The notes: generated by a model not told the origin, from the sequence alone. Shown: positions 18,507 through 26,448, counted from the first letter of the stretch. The stretch: DNA of 64,000 nucleotides from Bacteroidales bacterium (GCA_900766975.1 CAAFXO010000032.1:1-64000); one strand, 5' to 3'. Numbers and translations are program-made.

Positions 18507-19961
18507 TTAAAGTACTAAATCTATGTTTTCAGAGTGAGGGCATCGTGGATCAGGCTCAAATTTGGAATGTCCTATCTTAGCAATGTCAAGATAGCAGATT
18601 CGTTTACCAAATCCGTTTCTGCATTTTTCAAATACAGCGCATTCGCTACAGGGAGATGACTGAGGAACATGCTGTTGCTTCATGTGGTATAGATCCAAAG
18701 CCTTTTCTGAGTTCCATATCTCTTTGACTGTTGACTTATTTACATCGCCCAAGACATACTCCGGATTCTCATAAAGCATTTCACATACCGAACAAAGGCC
18801 GTTAGCTAATATTGAAATGCCTATAGTATTTGCCAAACAAATCTGATTGTAACATACATATTCTTCAGTATTGTCAAATCTCTTCAATGCATATCCATCT
18901 TTTGAAATTTTATTTAACCCTATTTTAAAAGATAAATCCTCTCTTTTAGAGAATTGATATACCCAAATCATATCATCGTTGTTTATCTCCAAAGATTTAT
19001 ATTCAGATCTCTTGTATTCCGAGAAAAAAGCCGGCGTCATTACCCACTCTTTTACACAGTCATACTTAGTTAGAAATGAGTATAAAGATGTGATTCTATC
19101 TTTTGATGCATTGAGTTTTGTGAGAACTGACCGAACTAATACTTTAAGTTTAAGTTCAGAGCAATGTGTAAGGAATGAAGCTACCTTATCCAAATAACCA
19201 TTGTTTACTCTAATCAACTTTTTAAGTATATTCGGATCATCAGAGTCTAAAGAGAATTGAATCTCCTCATAACCCAAATCTTTGAGATATTGGATTTGCT
19301 CGTAATTGATAGGAGTCTTGGTTGACAGAAATGGTTGATAACCATATTCACGAACACATTTAAGTATTTCGCGCCAATCAGGGTGAGCAAAGATGTCACC
19401 TCCTGTAAGTGTAACATTGATAGTCCCTTGATCATGTAGCTCTCGCACTAAATCCAATATTTTCTCAGTCTTCATATCCGGATTTATTTTTCGATTAGCA
19501 TAACAATAGAGACAATCTGTGGTACACTTAGTCGTTACCATTAGATTAGCATTAGTTGGGACCGAGGGTCGCGTTACGACAAAGTCGCCCAATCCATCGA
19601 AATCAGCATCTTCGTAAATGAGAGGTTTTGGTTTCTCTGAACACTTGATTAACAAATCCGAAGGCAAAATTATATACTGTTTCTCAGAAACAATAAATTT
19701 CTTATTTGCATCAGCATCGATAATTTGCTGAACAAATTTTTCAATTGCCTCAGAAGAAACCTTCAATGCTTTACTGATATTCTCAACTGATTGAGGATAT
19801 TCATCATCACTAATGTGCGATAAAATGTATCCCATAAAGGGAGGTATGCAGAATGTGCTATATCCGCTAATCCCGTTATCTATAATTTTATCGACTCTTA
19901 TAAGGAATGAAGCCGAAGCTTCATTCCTTACTGAATAGGCGGGAGAAAGAGCAATATACAT
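18507..19961 (-). CDS. Radical SAM/SPASM peptide maturase
   Basis: 484 residues. The radical SAM cluster motif CTTDCLYC places Cys146, Cys150 and Cys153, followed by the TGGDIFAHPDW strand. The C-terminal third has a SPASM-type cysteine set (LCSVCEM ... SPCSECAVFEKCRNG ... PRCPH) for extra iron-sulfur clusters. The first 110 residues have no cysteine motif but look like a small winged helix (ILSHISDDEYPQSVENISKA), the fold of RiPP recognition elements that hold leader peptides; this is inference. Related SPASM enzymes make thioether, C-C or epimerised residues in peptides. It follows the precursor gene by 31 bases and begins with a strong hairpin within codons 11-21. Which modification is made cannot be told. 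Confidence 0.88.
   Translation of the reverse strand: MYIALSPAYSVRNEASASFLIRVDKIIDNGISGYSTFCIPPFMGYILSHISDDEYPQSVENISKALKVSSEAIEKFVQQIIDADANKKFIVSEKQYIILPSDLLIKCSEKPKPLIYEDADFDGLGDFVVTRPSVPTNANLMVTTKCTTDCLYCYANRKINPDMKTEKILDLVRELHDQGTINVTLTGGDIFAHPDWREILKCVREYGYQPFLSTKTPINYEQIQYLKDLGYEEIQFSLDSDDPNILKKLIRVNNGYLDKVASFLTHCSELKLKVLVRSVLTKLNASKDRITSLYSFLTKYDCVKEWVMTPAFFSEYKRSEYKSLEINNDDMIWVYQFSKREDLSFKIGLNKISKDGYALKRFDNTEEYVCYNQICLANTIGISILANGLCSVCEMLYENPEYVLGDVNKSTVKEIWNSEKALDLYHMKQQHVPQSSPCSECAVFEKCRNGFGKRICYLDIAKIGHSKFEPDPRCPHSENIDLVL
19901..19930 (-). promoter_or_regulatory. Stable hairpin with UUCG tetraloop at the start of the maturase gene
   Basis: A perfect 13-base-pair stem (TAAGGAATGAAGC at 19901-19913 against 19918-19930) encloses 4 bases. 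Read in the mRNA sense (minus strand) the loop is C-UUCG-G, an exceptionally stable tetraloop. It lies inside codons 11-21 of the maturase, 63 bases after the precursor stop. There is no T-run, so it is not a plain terminator. It could slow ribosomes, block decay from the 3' side or stabilise a shorter precursor mRNA, giving more precursor than enzyme. Confidence 0.6.
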
Positions 19962-19992
19962 TTTTCTTTTTGATTAGGTGTCAGTTGCTCTT

Positions 19993-20217
19993 TTATTTCA
20001 TTATTTGTAAGGCTCCTGATGGTGTACAAAAGCATACTGGATCAGGATCAGGCAGTACCATTTGCCCTGCTCCTCCTTGTGAACATTTGCATTGACCAGT
20101 CCCCGTTGTTGATTGAGCAGCCATAGTCGTACATTCGCAGACACCTATTCCACCGGCTCCTCCTTTGACATCCTCCATTTCTTGAAGGAGCAATGTCTCA
20201 ATGTTTGTTTTTTTCAT
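19993..20217 (-). CDS. RiPP precursor peptide: double-glycine leader, three Cys-x-Cys motifs
   Basis: 74 residues. The leader, residues 1-20, is MKKTNIETLLLQEMEDVKGG: an amphipathic helix with L..EM..VKGG, ending at Gly19-Gly20, which fits both the Bacteroidales GG-leader precursor family and cutting by the C39 exporter. The 54-residue core is rich in Gly, Thr and Gln and has just six cysteines, all as Cys-x-Cys pairs: CEC (27-29), CKC (43-45) and CFC (62-64), with a Pro/Asp run (PDPDP) before the last. Spacing between pairs is 13 and 16 residues. First gene of the operon, with a near-ideal promoter 50 bases upstream. I do not recognise the product as a described peptide. Confidence 0.88.
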   Translation of the reverse strand: MKKTNIETLLLQEMEDVKGGAGGIGVCECTTMAAQSTTGTGQCKCSQGGAGQMVLPDPDPVCFCTPSGALQIMK

Positions 20218-20266
20218 AATAAAAAAATTAAAAAATTATTATTAATGAATAGTTAATATAAATGAA

Positions 20267-20299
20267 CAAAAATATCAACCATTCGATATGCTTTTCAAA
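20267..20299 (-). promoter_or_regulatory. Promoter of the peptide operon
   Basis: Minus strand: TTTG (20299-20296), 21 bases, TATTTTTG (20274-20267). It matches the Bacteroidota housekeeping consensus and puts transcription start about 43 bases before the precursor ATG. It is the only good promoter found for the five-gene run that ends at 13807. Confidence 0.65.
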
Positions 20300-20658
20300 T
20301 ACGCCGCTAATTTATATTATTTTTTGTAATAAGCAAAAAAAAATCGACTCGCCACTTGTTTTATAAACATCTGTAATTCAAATAAATACAAAATGCTAAA
20401 AATTGAATTTCTTGCCAAATTTCTTAACATGTTGATAATGAACAATTTACAATTTGAGCAAATTGGGTGGTCATATTAGGATTATATTGGTTGTTATGGT
20501 GCAATTTATAAGAATTTAAAGGAATTTTTCTTTCCTCACTCTTCATTTATCCTACAAACAGATTGCAAATTTTCAACTAAATATTACATATTACCACACC
20601 TTATGGTTTGACAATATAGACAACAATATAGACAAACTGTTAAAATATTTAACTTTTA
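20300..20658. other. AT-rich non-coding stretch upstream of the peptide operon
   Basis: About 360 bases with no convincing gene on either strand and no second precursor. Base composition is markedly AT-rich, as in the island, unlike the GC-richer genes on either side. Its right end joins abruptly to the duplicated exporter fragment. Confidence 0.5.
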
Positions 20659-20895
20659 ACCTTTACCGGGATCTGCTATCCAAAAACGATGACCATTCTT
20701 ATCAATCTTGTATAAGACAACAAAATGATTTTGATTCCAATGTTGAATACATGGCAAGGAACACTCTAACAGATCAGATATCGTTGCTCTGCCGGCTGTA
20801 TACTCCAAATTTAGAAGATCACATAGTTCGGCAAGAGTCTTCAAAGAAATCCCATCCCTTAGAAGCTTGGCAATGCTTCTCCAAAACTTGGATAG
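20659..20895 (-). pseudogene. Broken second copy of the exporter peptidase domain
   Basis: About 237 bases match the exporter gene at 15882-16117 (roughly residues 32-108) with only scattered differences, same orientation. It contains the His and Asp of the C39 site but lacks the start and the catalytic Cys, carries a one-base insertion (near the LEKHCQASK region) that shifts the frame, and stops at the GKG of DPGKG. It is a non-functional fragment, so the island once held, or captured part of, a second related exporter. Confidence 0.75.
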
Positions 20896-21015
20896 TTATA
20901 TAATCCTTATTTTCTTTATAATTTTGATTGCAGCTATACTCTTCCTTAGAGCGCGTTCCTTAAATATCCATACGGCAACAGCGAAACCATATTCCGACAT
21001 ATATTCTTTTGATAT
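20896..21015 (+). pseudogene. Broken, inverted second copy of the HlyD-anchor-like gene
   Basis: On the plus strand the codons ILIFFIILIAAILFL, then (after an inserted 14 bases) KYPYGNSETIFRHIFF and a stop, match the last half of the 69-residue protein at 13807-14016, which lies on the minus strand. The first ~35 codons are missing, being replaced directly by the exporter fragment in opposite orientation. The 14-base insertion at 20948-20961 shifts the frame. The stop falls at the homologous place in both copies. Confidence 0.7.
20948..20961. repeat. AGAGCGCG motif inserted into the HlyD-like remnant
   Basis: AGAGCGCGTTCCTT interrupts the reading CTCTTCCTT/AAATATCC that is continuous in the intact copy at 13807-14016. 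The six bases TTCCTT occur on both sides of AGAGCGCG, as a target duplication would. The first 17 bases (through TTAAA) are identical to the left end of the palindromic element at 37573. Confidence 0.55.
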
Positions 21016-21146
21016 TATATGTTTTGCAACATGTTTTGGCTTTTTGTTGCATTTTTATTTCACTATCTTTTTTTATTTCACTAACTTTGCACCGACCTAA
21101 AGAACAATCTTTTTTACCTTAAGATTTTTTACCTGTAGAAACTTAT

Positions 21147-21180
21147 AAATGGCGTGTCCGTGAGGGCCACGCCATTTTAT
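21147..21180. terminator. Hairpin terminator at the right edge of the island
   Basis: AAATGGCGTG (21147-21156) pairs with CACGCCATTT (21068+100 = 21168-21177), loop of 11 bases, followed by a T-rich run on the plus strand and A/T on the other. It lies downstream of the minus-strand bioD operon and may terminate it. Confidence 0.55.
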
Positions 21181-21250
21181 TATTATCTCTCTATTTTCTT
21201 CAGCCTTGTTAGCACGATTGGCCTTGTTAGCCCTATTTGTCCTATCAGAC

Positions 21251-21265
21251 TTAGAGCGCGTTCCC
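21251..21265. repeat. AGAGCGCG motif at a stop codon
   Basis: TTAGAGCGCGTTCCC covers the TAA stop (minus strand) and the last four codons of the small membrane protein. Confidence 0.5.
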
Positions 21266-21496
21266 TTTCCCTTTCTCCTTATCTTGTCGTTCTTTTTTTA
21301 CTAAGAAGACTCTAAGGGCGTAGATGATGGCGAGCTCCGATAGCACTACGACTATCAGCCGAACAGTCTCTCCCTCGGCTATAAGACGGGGGGCAAACCA
21401 TGTCGTCATCACTGCCAAGTAGATCAGCAGCAGGATAGGCATCCATACCGACCTACGTAGTTTTTTCTTGTTGCGGTTGTTGGTAGTTGGGGTCAT
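21251..21496 (-). CDS. Small membrane protein of unknown function
   Basis: About 81 residues if it starts at MTPTTNNRNKKKLRRSVW (21496), giving a basic N-terminus before two hydrophobic helices (PILLLIYLAVMTTWF and VRLIVVVLSELAIIYALRVF) and a Lys/Glu-rich tail. It overlaps the end of the exonuclease gene by 44 bases; a start at 21538 would add 14 residues, and one at 21442 would avoid overlap but lose the basic segment. No known family recognised. Its last codons (GNAL, stop) are written by a copy of the AGAGCGCG motif. Confidence 0.5.
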   Translation of the reverse strand: MTPTTNNRNKKKLRRSVWMPILLLIYLAVMTTWFAPRLIAEGETVRLIVVVLSELAIIYALRVFLVKKERQDKEKGKGNAL

Positions 21497-22145
21497 CAAA
21501 TTCTCTATAATATTTTGAAGTTCGATAATCAAATCCATCCTTGTTCAGATACTCATATATCGTGATACATGCCAAGGCATCAAGGGCGGCATATTCCTGC
21601 TGATACTGTGTCAGTACTTGTGTCTCCCAGTTGCTCAGCCTCTGCCCCTTCGATATGCGCTTGTCGAAGAGTATGCCATAGATCCTCGACAGACTATTGT
21701 CTGCGATGTTATAACTCTTCACGTATGCCTGAAGATCGATGAATCCCTTCGGCTCCAGTTTGTAGCACTTGTGAAGATTCAGAAAGTCATCATGGATAGA
21801 CACTCCGATCTTCATAATATGCTCATCTTCCAAGATATCCAATACACACTTCGGCATGCCGATAATATTGATACGGAACAGGAAGCACTCTGTGTGAGTG
21901 GAGAGCTGAAGCAATGCCACATTATGATGCTGTCCAGACTTAAATGTCGGTCGCGTCTCCGTGTCAAATCCCAATATCTTCTCCCTCCTGAGGATCTCAC
22001 ACGCCTCGACTGCCGCCTCAGCTCTGTCGATTACTATGATATTACCATGATAACTCTCGGCAGGCAATTGCGATAACTCTGACTTCGTGATCGATGTCTT
22101 CCATATCTTGCCCGGTGTGGTAGTCTCTTCTTTGATTTTATCCAT
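21453..22145 (-). CDS. DEDD-family 3'-5' exonuclease (RNase D-like)
   Basis: 230 residues. The exonuclease motifs are visible: ExoI GFDTETRP (Asp-x-Glu), followed by VALLQLST; ExoII with KIGVSIHDDFLNLHK (Asp); ExoIII YAALDALACITIYEYL (Tyr four residues before Asp, the DEDDy type). Such proteins trim 3' ends of RNA or single-stranded DNA. No HRDC domain, so it is shorter than E. coli RNase D. It starts 29 bases after bioD, probably in the same operon, without a clear link in function. Confidence 0.85.
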   Translation of the reverse strand: MDKIKEETTTPGKIWKTSITKSELSQLPAESYHGNIIVIDRAEAAVEACEILRREKILGFDTETRPTFKSGQHHNVALLQLSTHTECFLFRINIIGMPKCVLDILEDEHIMKIGVSIHDDFLNLHKCYKLEPKGFIDLQAYVKSYNIADNSLSRIYGILFDKRISKGQRLSNWETQVLTQYQQEYAALDALACITIYEYLNKDGFDYRTSKYYREFDDPNYQQPQQEKTT

Positions 22146-22174
22146 ATCGTTTCGTTAGTAGGCTTCGTTTTCCT

Positions 22175-22813
22175 TTATATGCTTGCTTCCATCTCGATAA
22201 ATAGCGTATCAGCGAAGTGCTTCTCAAGATGCTTCTCTATATATTTACGTGTATCTTCGGCAATTATTTTATCCGTGTCGAAATATGGATTATAGATCAC
22301 GGCATATAACTCCAAACCGGCTCGCTCTATTGCCGAAAGCGCCAACAGTGTGTGATTGATCGATCCCAGTCGACTGTTGGTCACCAACACCACCGGCAGA
22401 CGATGATCCCGGATATAATCGATGGTAAGATATTCCCCTGAAAGCGGAACCATAATCCCTCCGGCCCCCTCTATCAAGACCGTGTCATATTTCTCGGCAA
22501 GACGGTCGGAGGCCTCAGTGATGGCTGCCAAGTCGATGGGACGTGAGTCGATCTTCGCTGCCAAGTCAGGACTGCAAGGATAGCTGTAGATCTCCGGAGC
22601 CGTGAGATGGTTGAGATCCTCTTCTGTCATCTCGATTCCCATGATCCGGCGATGCACTGCGATATCTTCGCTATAATCCTTATTGCCGGTCTGCACAAAT
22701 TTCATCGTCATGGCATTCCCTCCCGACTGATTGATCAGACGCGCAAACCATCCCGTGGCATAACTCTTGCCGGCATCTGTGTCTGTGCCGGTGACAAAGA
22801 GCTTTCGGGGCAT
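22175..22813 (-). CDS. bioD: Dethiobiotin synthetase
   Basis: 212 residues from the ATG at 22813 (MPRKLFVTG), chosen because BioD proteins begin a few residues before the P-loop; in-frame ATGs at 22822, 22825, 22858 and 22912 would add 3-33 residues without family similarity. P-loop TGTDTDAGKSYATG, the KFVQTG stretch (Lys of the substrate site) and IEGAGGIMVPL are typical. It closes the ureido ring of dethiobiotin using ATP and CO2. It is separated by 14 kb from bioA-bioF-bioGC, which lie on the same strand. Two copies of a 42-base hairpin repeat lie upstream at 22953-23040. Confidence 0.9.
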   Translation of the reverse strand: MPRKLFVTGTDTDAGKSYATGWFARLINQSGGNAMTMKFVQTGNKDYSEDIAVHRRIMGIEMTEEDLNHLTAPEIYSYPCSPDLAAKIDSRPIDLAAITEASDRLAEKYDTVLIEGAGGIMVPLSGEYLTIDYIRDHRLPVVLVTNSRLGSINHTLLALSAIERAGLELYAVIYNPYFDTDKIIAEDTRKYIEKHLEKHFADTLFIEMEASI

Positions 22814-22952
22814 CCCTTTCATCATCCTATCGACTATCTCTTTACCATCAGTTTTCATTTCATTCAATCCCTCACTCCATCCATATTCATAATAAGTATT
22901 AAATCTACCCAATTAAATCAGATCCTCTCCATTCCATCAAATTCCATCCCTA

Positions 22953-23040
22953 AAGTTCAAATACTGTTCTCGGCGATTCCATCGCCGAGCCCCACCTGAA
23001 GTTCAAATACTGTTCTCGGTGATTCCATCGCCGAGCCCCA
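22953..23040. repeat. Two tandem 42-base repeats, each with a hairpin
   Basis: AAGTTCAAATACTGTTCTCG and following bases occur at 22953-22994 and again at 22999-23040 (period 46) with a single C/T difference. Each contains the inverted repeat CTCGGCGAT-TCC-ATCGCCGAG (22969-22989, perfect; 23015-23035 with one imperfect pair). They lie between the glyA terminator and bioD. Only two units, so not a CRISPR; they resemble a small palindromic intergenic repeat. Confidence 0.65.
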
Positions 23041-23095
23041 ATCAGAAGTTTGTCTTCGGGTGTGACTGCGTAGCCAATTCCTATTTCAATGAAAA

Positions 23096-23137
23096 GGAGT
23101 GATGTGTCACTTCTCGATATTTGCAACACATCACTCC
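23096..23137 (-). terminator. Terminator of glyA
   Basis: GGAGTGATGTGT (23096-23107) and ACACATCACTCC (23126-23137) form a perfect 12-base-pair stem, followed on the minus strand by TTTTC. It starts 18 bases after the glyA stop. Confidence 0.7.
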
Positions 23138-23154
23138 AATTCTATTCTGTCTGA

Positions 23155-24435
23155 TTACCATGCAAACATCGGGAAGTCGTTCATCATATCGTTGACTTCT
23201 CTTCTTACATTGGCGATCTCTTCTTCATTGTCTGCGTTGCAGAGCACGCGGTCGATCAGGTCGGCGATCTTCACCATCAGATCCTCCTTCGCGCCGCGTG
23301 TAGTGATGGCGGCTGTGCCGAATCGAAGTCCTGAAGTCAGGAAGGGGCTGCGAGTGTCGTAAGGCACCATATTCTTGTTGGCGGTGATATCTGCCTCTAC
23401 AAGAACTCTCTCTGCCTTCTTGCCGCTCATATCGGGGAACTTCGGACGAAGATCCACGAGCATACAGTGGTTGTCTGTACCATCAGAGATGATCTTATAG
23501 CCACGCTCGATAAGTGCATTAGCCAGTGCCTGTGCATTCTTCTTAACCTGGATGGCATATTCCTTCCATTCAGGTTGGAGTGCCTCGCCGAAGGCTACAG
23601 CCTTAGCTGCAATCACATGCTCCAACGGACCACCCTGCACGCCGGGGAATACCGCCGAGTCAAGAAGTGCAGACATTTTCTTGATCTCACCCTTTGGTGT
23701 AGTCTTGCCCCACGGATTGTCGAAGTCCTTGCCCATCAAGATCATACCGCCACGAGGACCACGAAGTGTCTTGTGTGTGGTAGTGGTGACGATGTGAGCA
23801 TGCTTCACCGGGTTCTCAAGAAGTCCGGCTGCGATAAGACCTGCAGGGTGTGCCATATCCACCATGAAGATGGCGCCAATCTCGTCGGCAAGCTTGCGTA
23901 TGCGGGCATAATCCCACTCGCGACTGTAAGCGCTCGCTCCGGCGATGATGAGCTTCGGACGCTCTGCACGTGCCTTCTCTTCCATCTCTTCATAGTTCAC
24001 ACGGCCTGTCTCTTGGTCTACTGTATAGCTGATCGGACGGAACATCAATCCCGAGAAGTTCACAGGGCTACCATGGCTCAAGTGGCCACCATGGCTCAGG
24101 TCCATACCCATGAAGGTGTCACCTGCCTCCAAGCATGCCATAAACACTGCCATATTGGCTTGTGCTCCACTGTGAGGCTGTACGTTTGCCCACTCTGCGC
24201 CAAACAATTCTTTGGCACGCTCGATGGCAAGATTCTCTGCCTCGTCTACTACCTGGCAACCGCCATAGTAACGCTTTGCAGGATAACCCTCAGCATACTT
24301 GTTGGTGAGGCATGAGCCCATAGCACGCATCACTTCATCACTTACGAAGTTCTCGCTGGCGATCAACTCGATGCCACGACGTTGACGCAAGTGCTCGCGA
24401 TCGATGATGTCGAATACTTTGTTGTCTCTTTTCAT
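23155..24435 (-). CDS. glyA: Serine hydroxymethyltransferase
   Basis: 426 residues, normal length. It interconverts serine and glycine with tetrahydrofolate and supplies one-carbon units. Seen: RRGIELIASENFVSDEV, the YGGCQVVDEAE segment, HSGAQANMAVF, DMAHPAGLIAAG and the PLP lysine in VTTTTHKTLRGPRGG. It lies 71 bases downstream of nqrF on the same strand but has its own clear terminator. Confidence 0.97.
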   Translation of the reverse strand: MKRDNKVFDIIDREHLRQRRGIELIASENFVSDEVMRAMGSCLTNKYAEGYPAKRYYGGCQVVDEAENLAIERAKELFGAEWANVQPHSGAQANMAVFMACLEAGDTFMGMDLSHGGHLSHGSPVNFSGLMFRPISYTVDQETGRVNYEEMEEKARAERPKLIIAGASAYSREWDYARIRKLADEIGAIFMVDMAHPAGLIAAGLLENPVKHAHIVTTTTHKTLRGPRGGMILMGKDFDNPWGKTTPKGEIKKMSALLDSAVFPGVQGGPLEHVIAAKAVAFGEALQPEWKEYAIQVKKNAQALANALIERGYKIISDGTDNHCMLVDLRPKFPDMSGKKAERVLVEADITANKNMVPYDTRSPFLTSGLRFGTAAITTRGAKEDLMVKIADLIDRVLCNADNEEEIANVRREVNDMMNDFPMFAW

Positions 24436-24506
24436 GTTTCTACGGTTTAGATTTATTTAATTTGTCGGTTTTTATTTGTTTTTATCAATCCATGTTTGTA
24501 ATAATT

Positions 24507-25799
24507 TTAACCGCCGAAGTTGTCGTAGTGGATGCTCTCCGGTTCGACGCCAAGATCATATAGCATCTTGTTCACCGCGTTGCTCATCGGGCCGGGACCG
24601 CACATGTAGTATTCGATATCTTCCGGTGCTTCATGATCTTTCAGATATGTCTCATACATCACATTATGCACGAAGCCTGCTGTGTAAGCCACGCCTGCTG
24701 CATCGGCTGCCGGGTCGGGTCGGTCTAATGCCAAGTGGAACTTGAAGTTGGGGAATTCCTTCTCAAGCTGCAAGAAGTCCTCGAGATAGAAAACCTCGTT
24801 CAGTGCTCTCGCGCCATAGAAGTAGTGCATCACACGGTCTGTAGTCTTCAGTGTCTTGGTCATCCACATGATCTGAGCTCTCAGAGGTGCCATACCGGCG
24901 CCACCTCCCACCCAGATCATCTCTGCCTTCGAGTCGACGATGGGGTGGAAGTCTCCGTAAGGACCACTCATCCTCACCTTGTCCCCCGGCTTGAGCGAGA
25001 AGATATAACTGGAGGCTATACCCGGCGGCACGTTCTGGAAGCCTACCGCAGGTTTCGGCTTGAATGGGGGAGTGGCTATACGCACTGTCAGCATAAAGCG
25101 ATCTCCCTCTTCAGGATAGTTTGCCATCGAATAGGCTCTTACAGTCTCTTCATCATTCTTCGCTTTCAGTGTGAAGAGTCCGAATTTCTCCCATGCCGGC
25201 AGATATTCATCGCCGATAAGGCTCTTGTCAATGTCCTTGTCATAGTCCATCTCGTAGGCAGGTATGCGGATCTGTGCATAACTGCCCGGTATGAAGTTCA
25301 TGTGCTCTCCCGGGGGAAGTTGCACGATAAATTCCTTGATAAATGTGGCTACATTCTTGTTGGAGATTACCTCACATTCCCACTCCTTGACATCGAGGGT
25401 GGAGGGGTCTACCTTCACCTCCAAGTCTGACTTAACCTTAACTTGACATCCGAGACGCCAATGGTCTTTAACCTGCTTGCGAGTGAAGTGCACAGCCTCT
25501 GTCGGCAGTATGTCTCCACCTCCCGACACTACCTGACACTTGCACTGTCCGCAGCTTCCCTTGCCGCCACACGCACTCGCCAAGTTAACTCCATTGTCGT
25601 TGAGTGTCGCAAGCAATGATTTCCCGGCTGATGCTCGTAGAGACTTCGACCCCTCATTGATCGAGATCGACACCTCGCCGCTGTTCACCAACCATGACTT
25701 GGCAAGAAGTAATATCACTGTCAGCACCACCACGATGATCAAAAAGATCAGCGATGCCACCAACACATTGTTCCATAATATTGCATTCAATATTGACAT
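24507..25799 (-). CDS. nqrF: Na+-translocating NADH:quinone reductase subunit F
   Basis: 430 residues, slightly longer than the usual ~410. One N-terminal membrane helix (LVASLIFLIIVVVLTVILLL), then a 2Fe-2S ferredoxin domain with CGGKGSCGQCKC and a later Cys in RLGCQVKV, an FAD domain (RAYSMANYPEE) and an NADH-binding domain (GGGAGMAPLRAQ; YYMCGPGPM). It is the entry point of electrons from NADH into the sodium pump. Last gene of the nqrABCDEF operon, 24 bases after nqrE. Confidence 0.97.
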   Translation of the reverse strand: MSILNAILWNNVLVASLIFLIIVVVLTVILLLAKSWLVNSGEVSISINEGSKSLRASAGKSLLATLNDNGVNLASACGGKGSCGQCKCQVVSGGGDILPTEAVHFTRKQVKDHWRLGCQVKVKSDLEVKVDPSTLDVKEWECEVISNKNVATFIKEFIVQLPPGEHMNFIPGSYAQIRIPAYEMDYDKDIDKSLIGDEYLPAWEKFGLFTLKAKNDEETVRAYSMANYPEEGDRFMLTVRIATPPFKPKPAVGFQNVPPGIASSYIFSLKPGDKVRMSGPYGDFHPIVDSKAEMIWVGGGAGMAPLRAQIMWMTKTLKTTDRVMHYFYGARALNEVFYLEDFLQLEKEFPNFKFHLALDRPDPAADAAGVAYTAGFVHNVMYETYLKDHEAPEDIEYYMCGPGPMSNAVNKMLYDLGVEPESIHYDNFGG

Positions 25800-25823
25800 A
25801 ACTCTCTATTCTGTTCTGACAAG

Positions 25824-26438
25824 TTATAGTTTGATGCCTAAGAAACTCATGAAGGCGATTCCCATTAGGCCGGTTATTATAAATGTGATGCCGATGCCGC
25901 GAAGGGGCTTGGGCACTACCTCCACGTTGAGTCGCTCGCGAATAGCAGCCAAGCAGGTGATGGCAAGAAGCCAGCCGATGCCCGAGCCTACGCCATATAC
26001 CGTCGAGGTCCAGGCGCTCGCAAATTCACGCTGCTGCATGAAGAGCACTGCTCCAAGTATCGCGCAGTTCACCGCTATCAGTGGCAAGAAGATTCCAAGC
26101 GAGTTGTAGAGCCCCGGGCTGTATTTCTCGATTACCATCTCCAATATCTGCACCAATGCAGCTATCACGGCGATGAACATAATCAGCCCCAAGAACGACA
26201 AGTCGGTCTCGGCATATTCCTCGCCAAGCCATACCAATGCTCCCGGCTCCAATATATAGTGATTGATACACCAGCACACCGGCAGGGCAATCATCAATAC
26301 AAATGTCACTGCTATGCCAAGTCCGAAGGCTGTCTTTACATTCTTCGAAACTGCCAAGAATGAACACATGCCCAAGAAGTAGGCAAATATCATATTGTCG
26401 ATAAAGATCGACTTTATAAAGAGATTTAAGTTTTCCAT
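25824..26438 (-). CDS. nqrE: Na+-translocating NADH:quinone reductase subunit E
   Basis: 204 residues, six membrane helices. NqrE and NqrD are inverted-topology paralogues that hold a 2Fe-2S cluster between them with cysteines at mid-membrane; here the Cys in FLGMCSFLAVSKNVKTAFG and the one in LPLIAVNCAILGAVLF occupy the family positions. Start 10 bases after the nqrD stop. Confidence 0.96.
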   Translation of the reverse strand: MENLNLFIKSIFIDNMIFAYFLGMCSFLAVSKNVKTAFGLGIAVTFVLMIALPVCWCINHYILEPGALVWLGEEYAETDLSFLGLIMFIAVIAALVQILEMVIEKYSPGLYNSLGIFLPLIAVNCAILGAVLFMQQREFASAWTSTVYGVGSGIGWLLAITCLAAIRERLNVEVVPKPLRGIGITFIITGLMGIAFMSFLGIKL

Positions 26439-26448
26439 AATTCCTCTT

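Noticed and set aside
20867..21100. 77-codon plus-strand frame as an intact membrane protein
   Set aside because: It joins an antisense piece of the exporter fragment to a frame-shifted HlyD-like remnant; the likeness to the intact 69-residue protein shows it is broken.
22953..23040. CRISPR array
   Set aside because: Only two repeats with a 4-base spacer and no cas genes.
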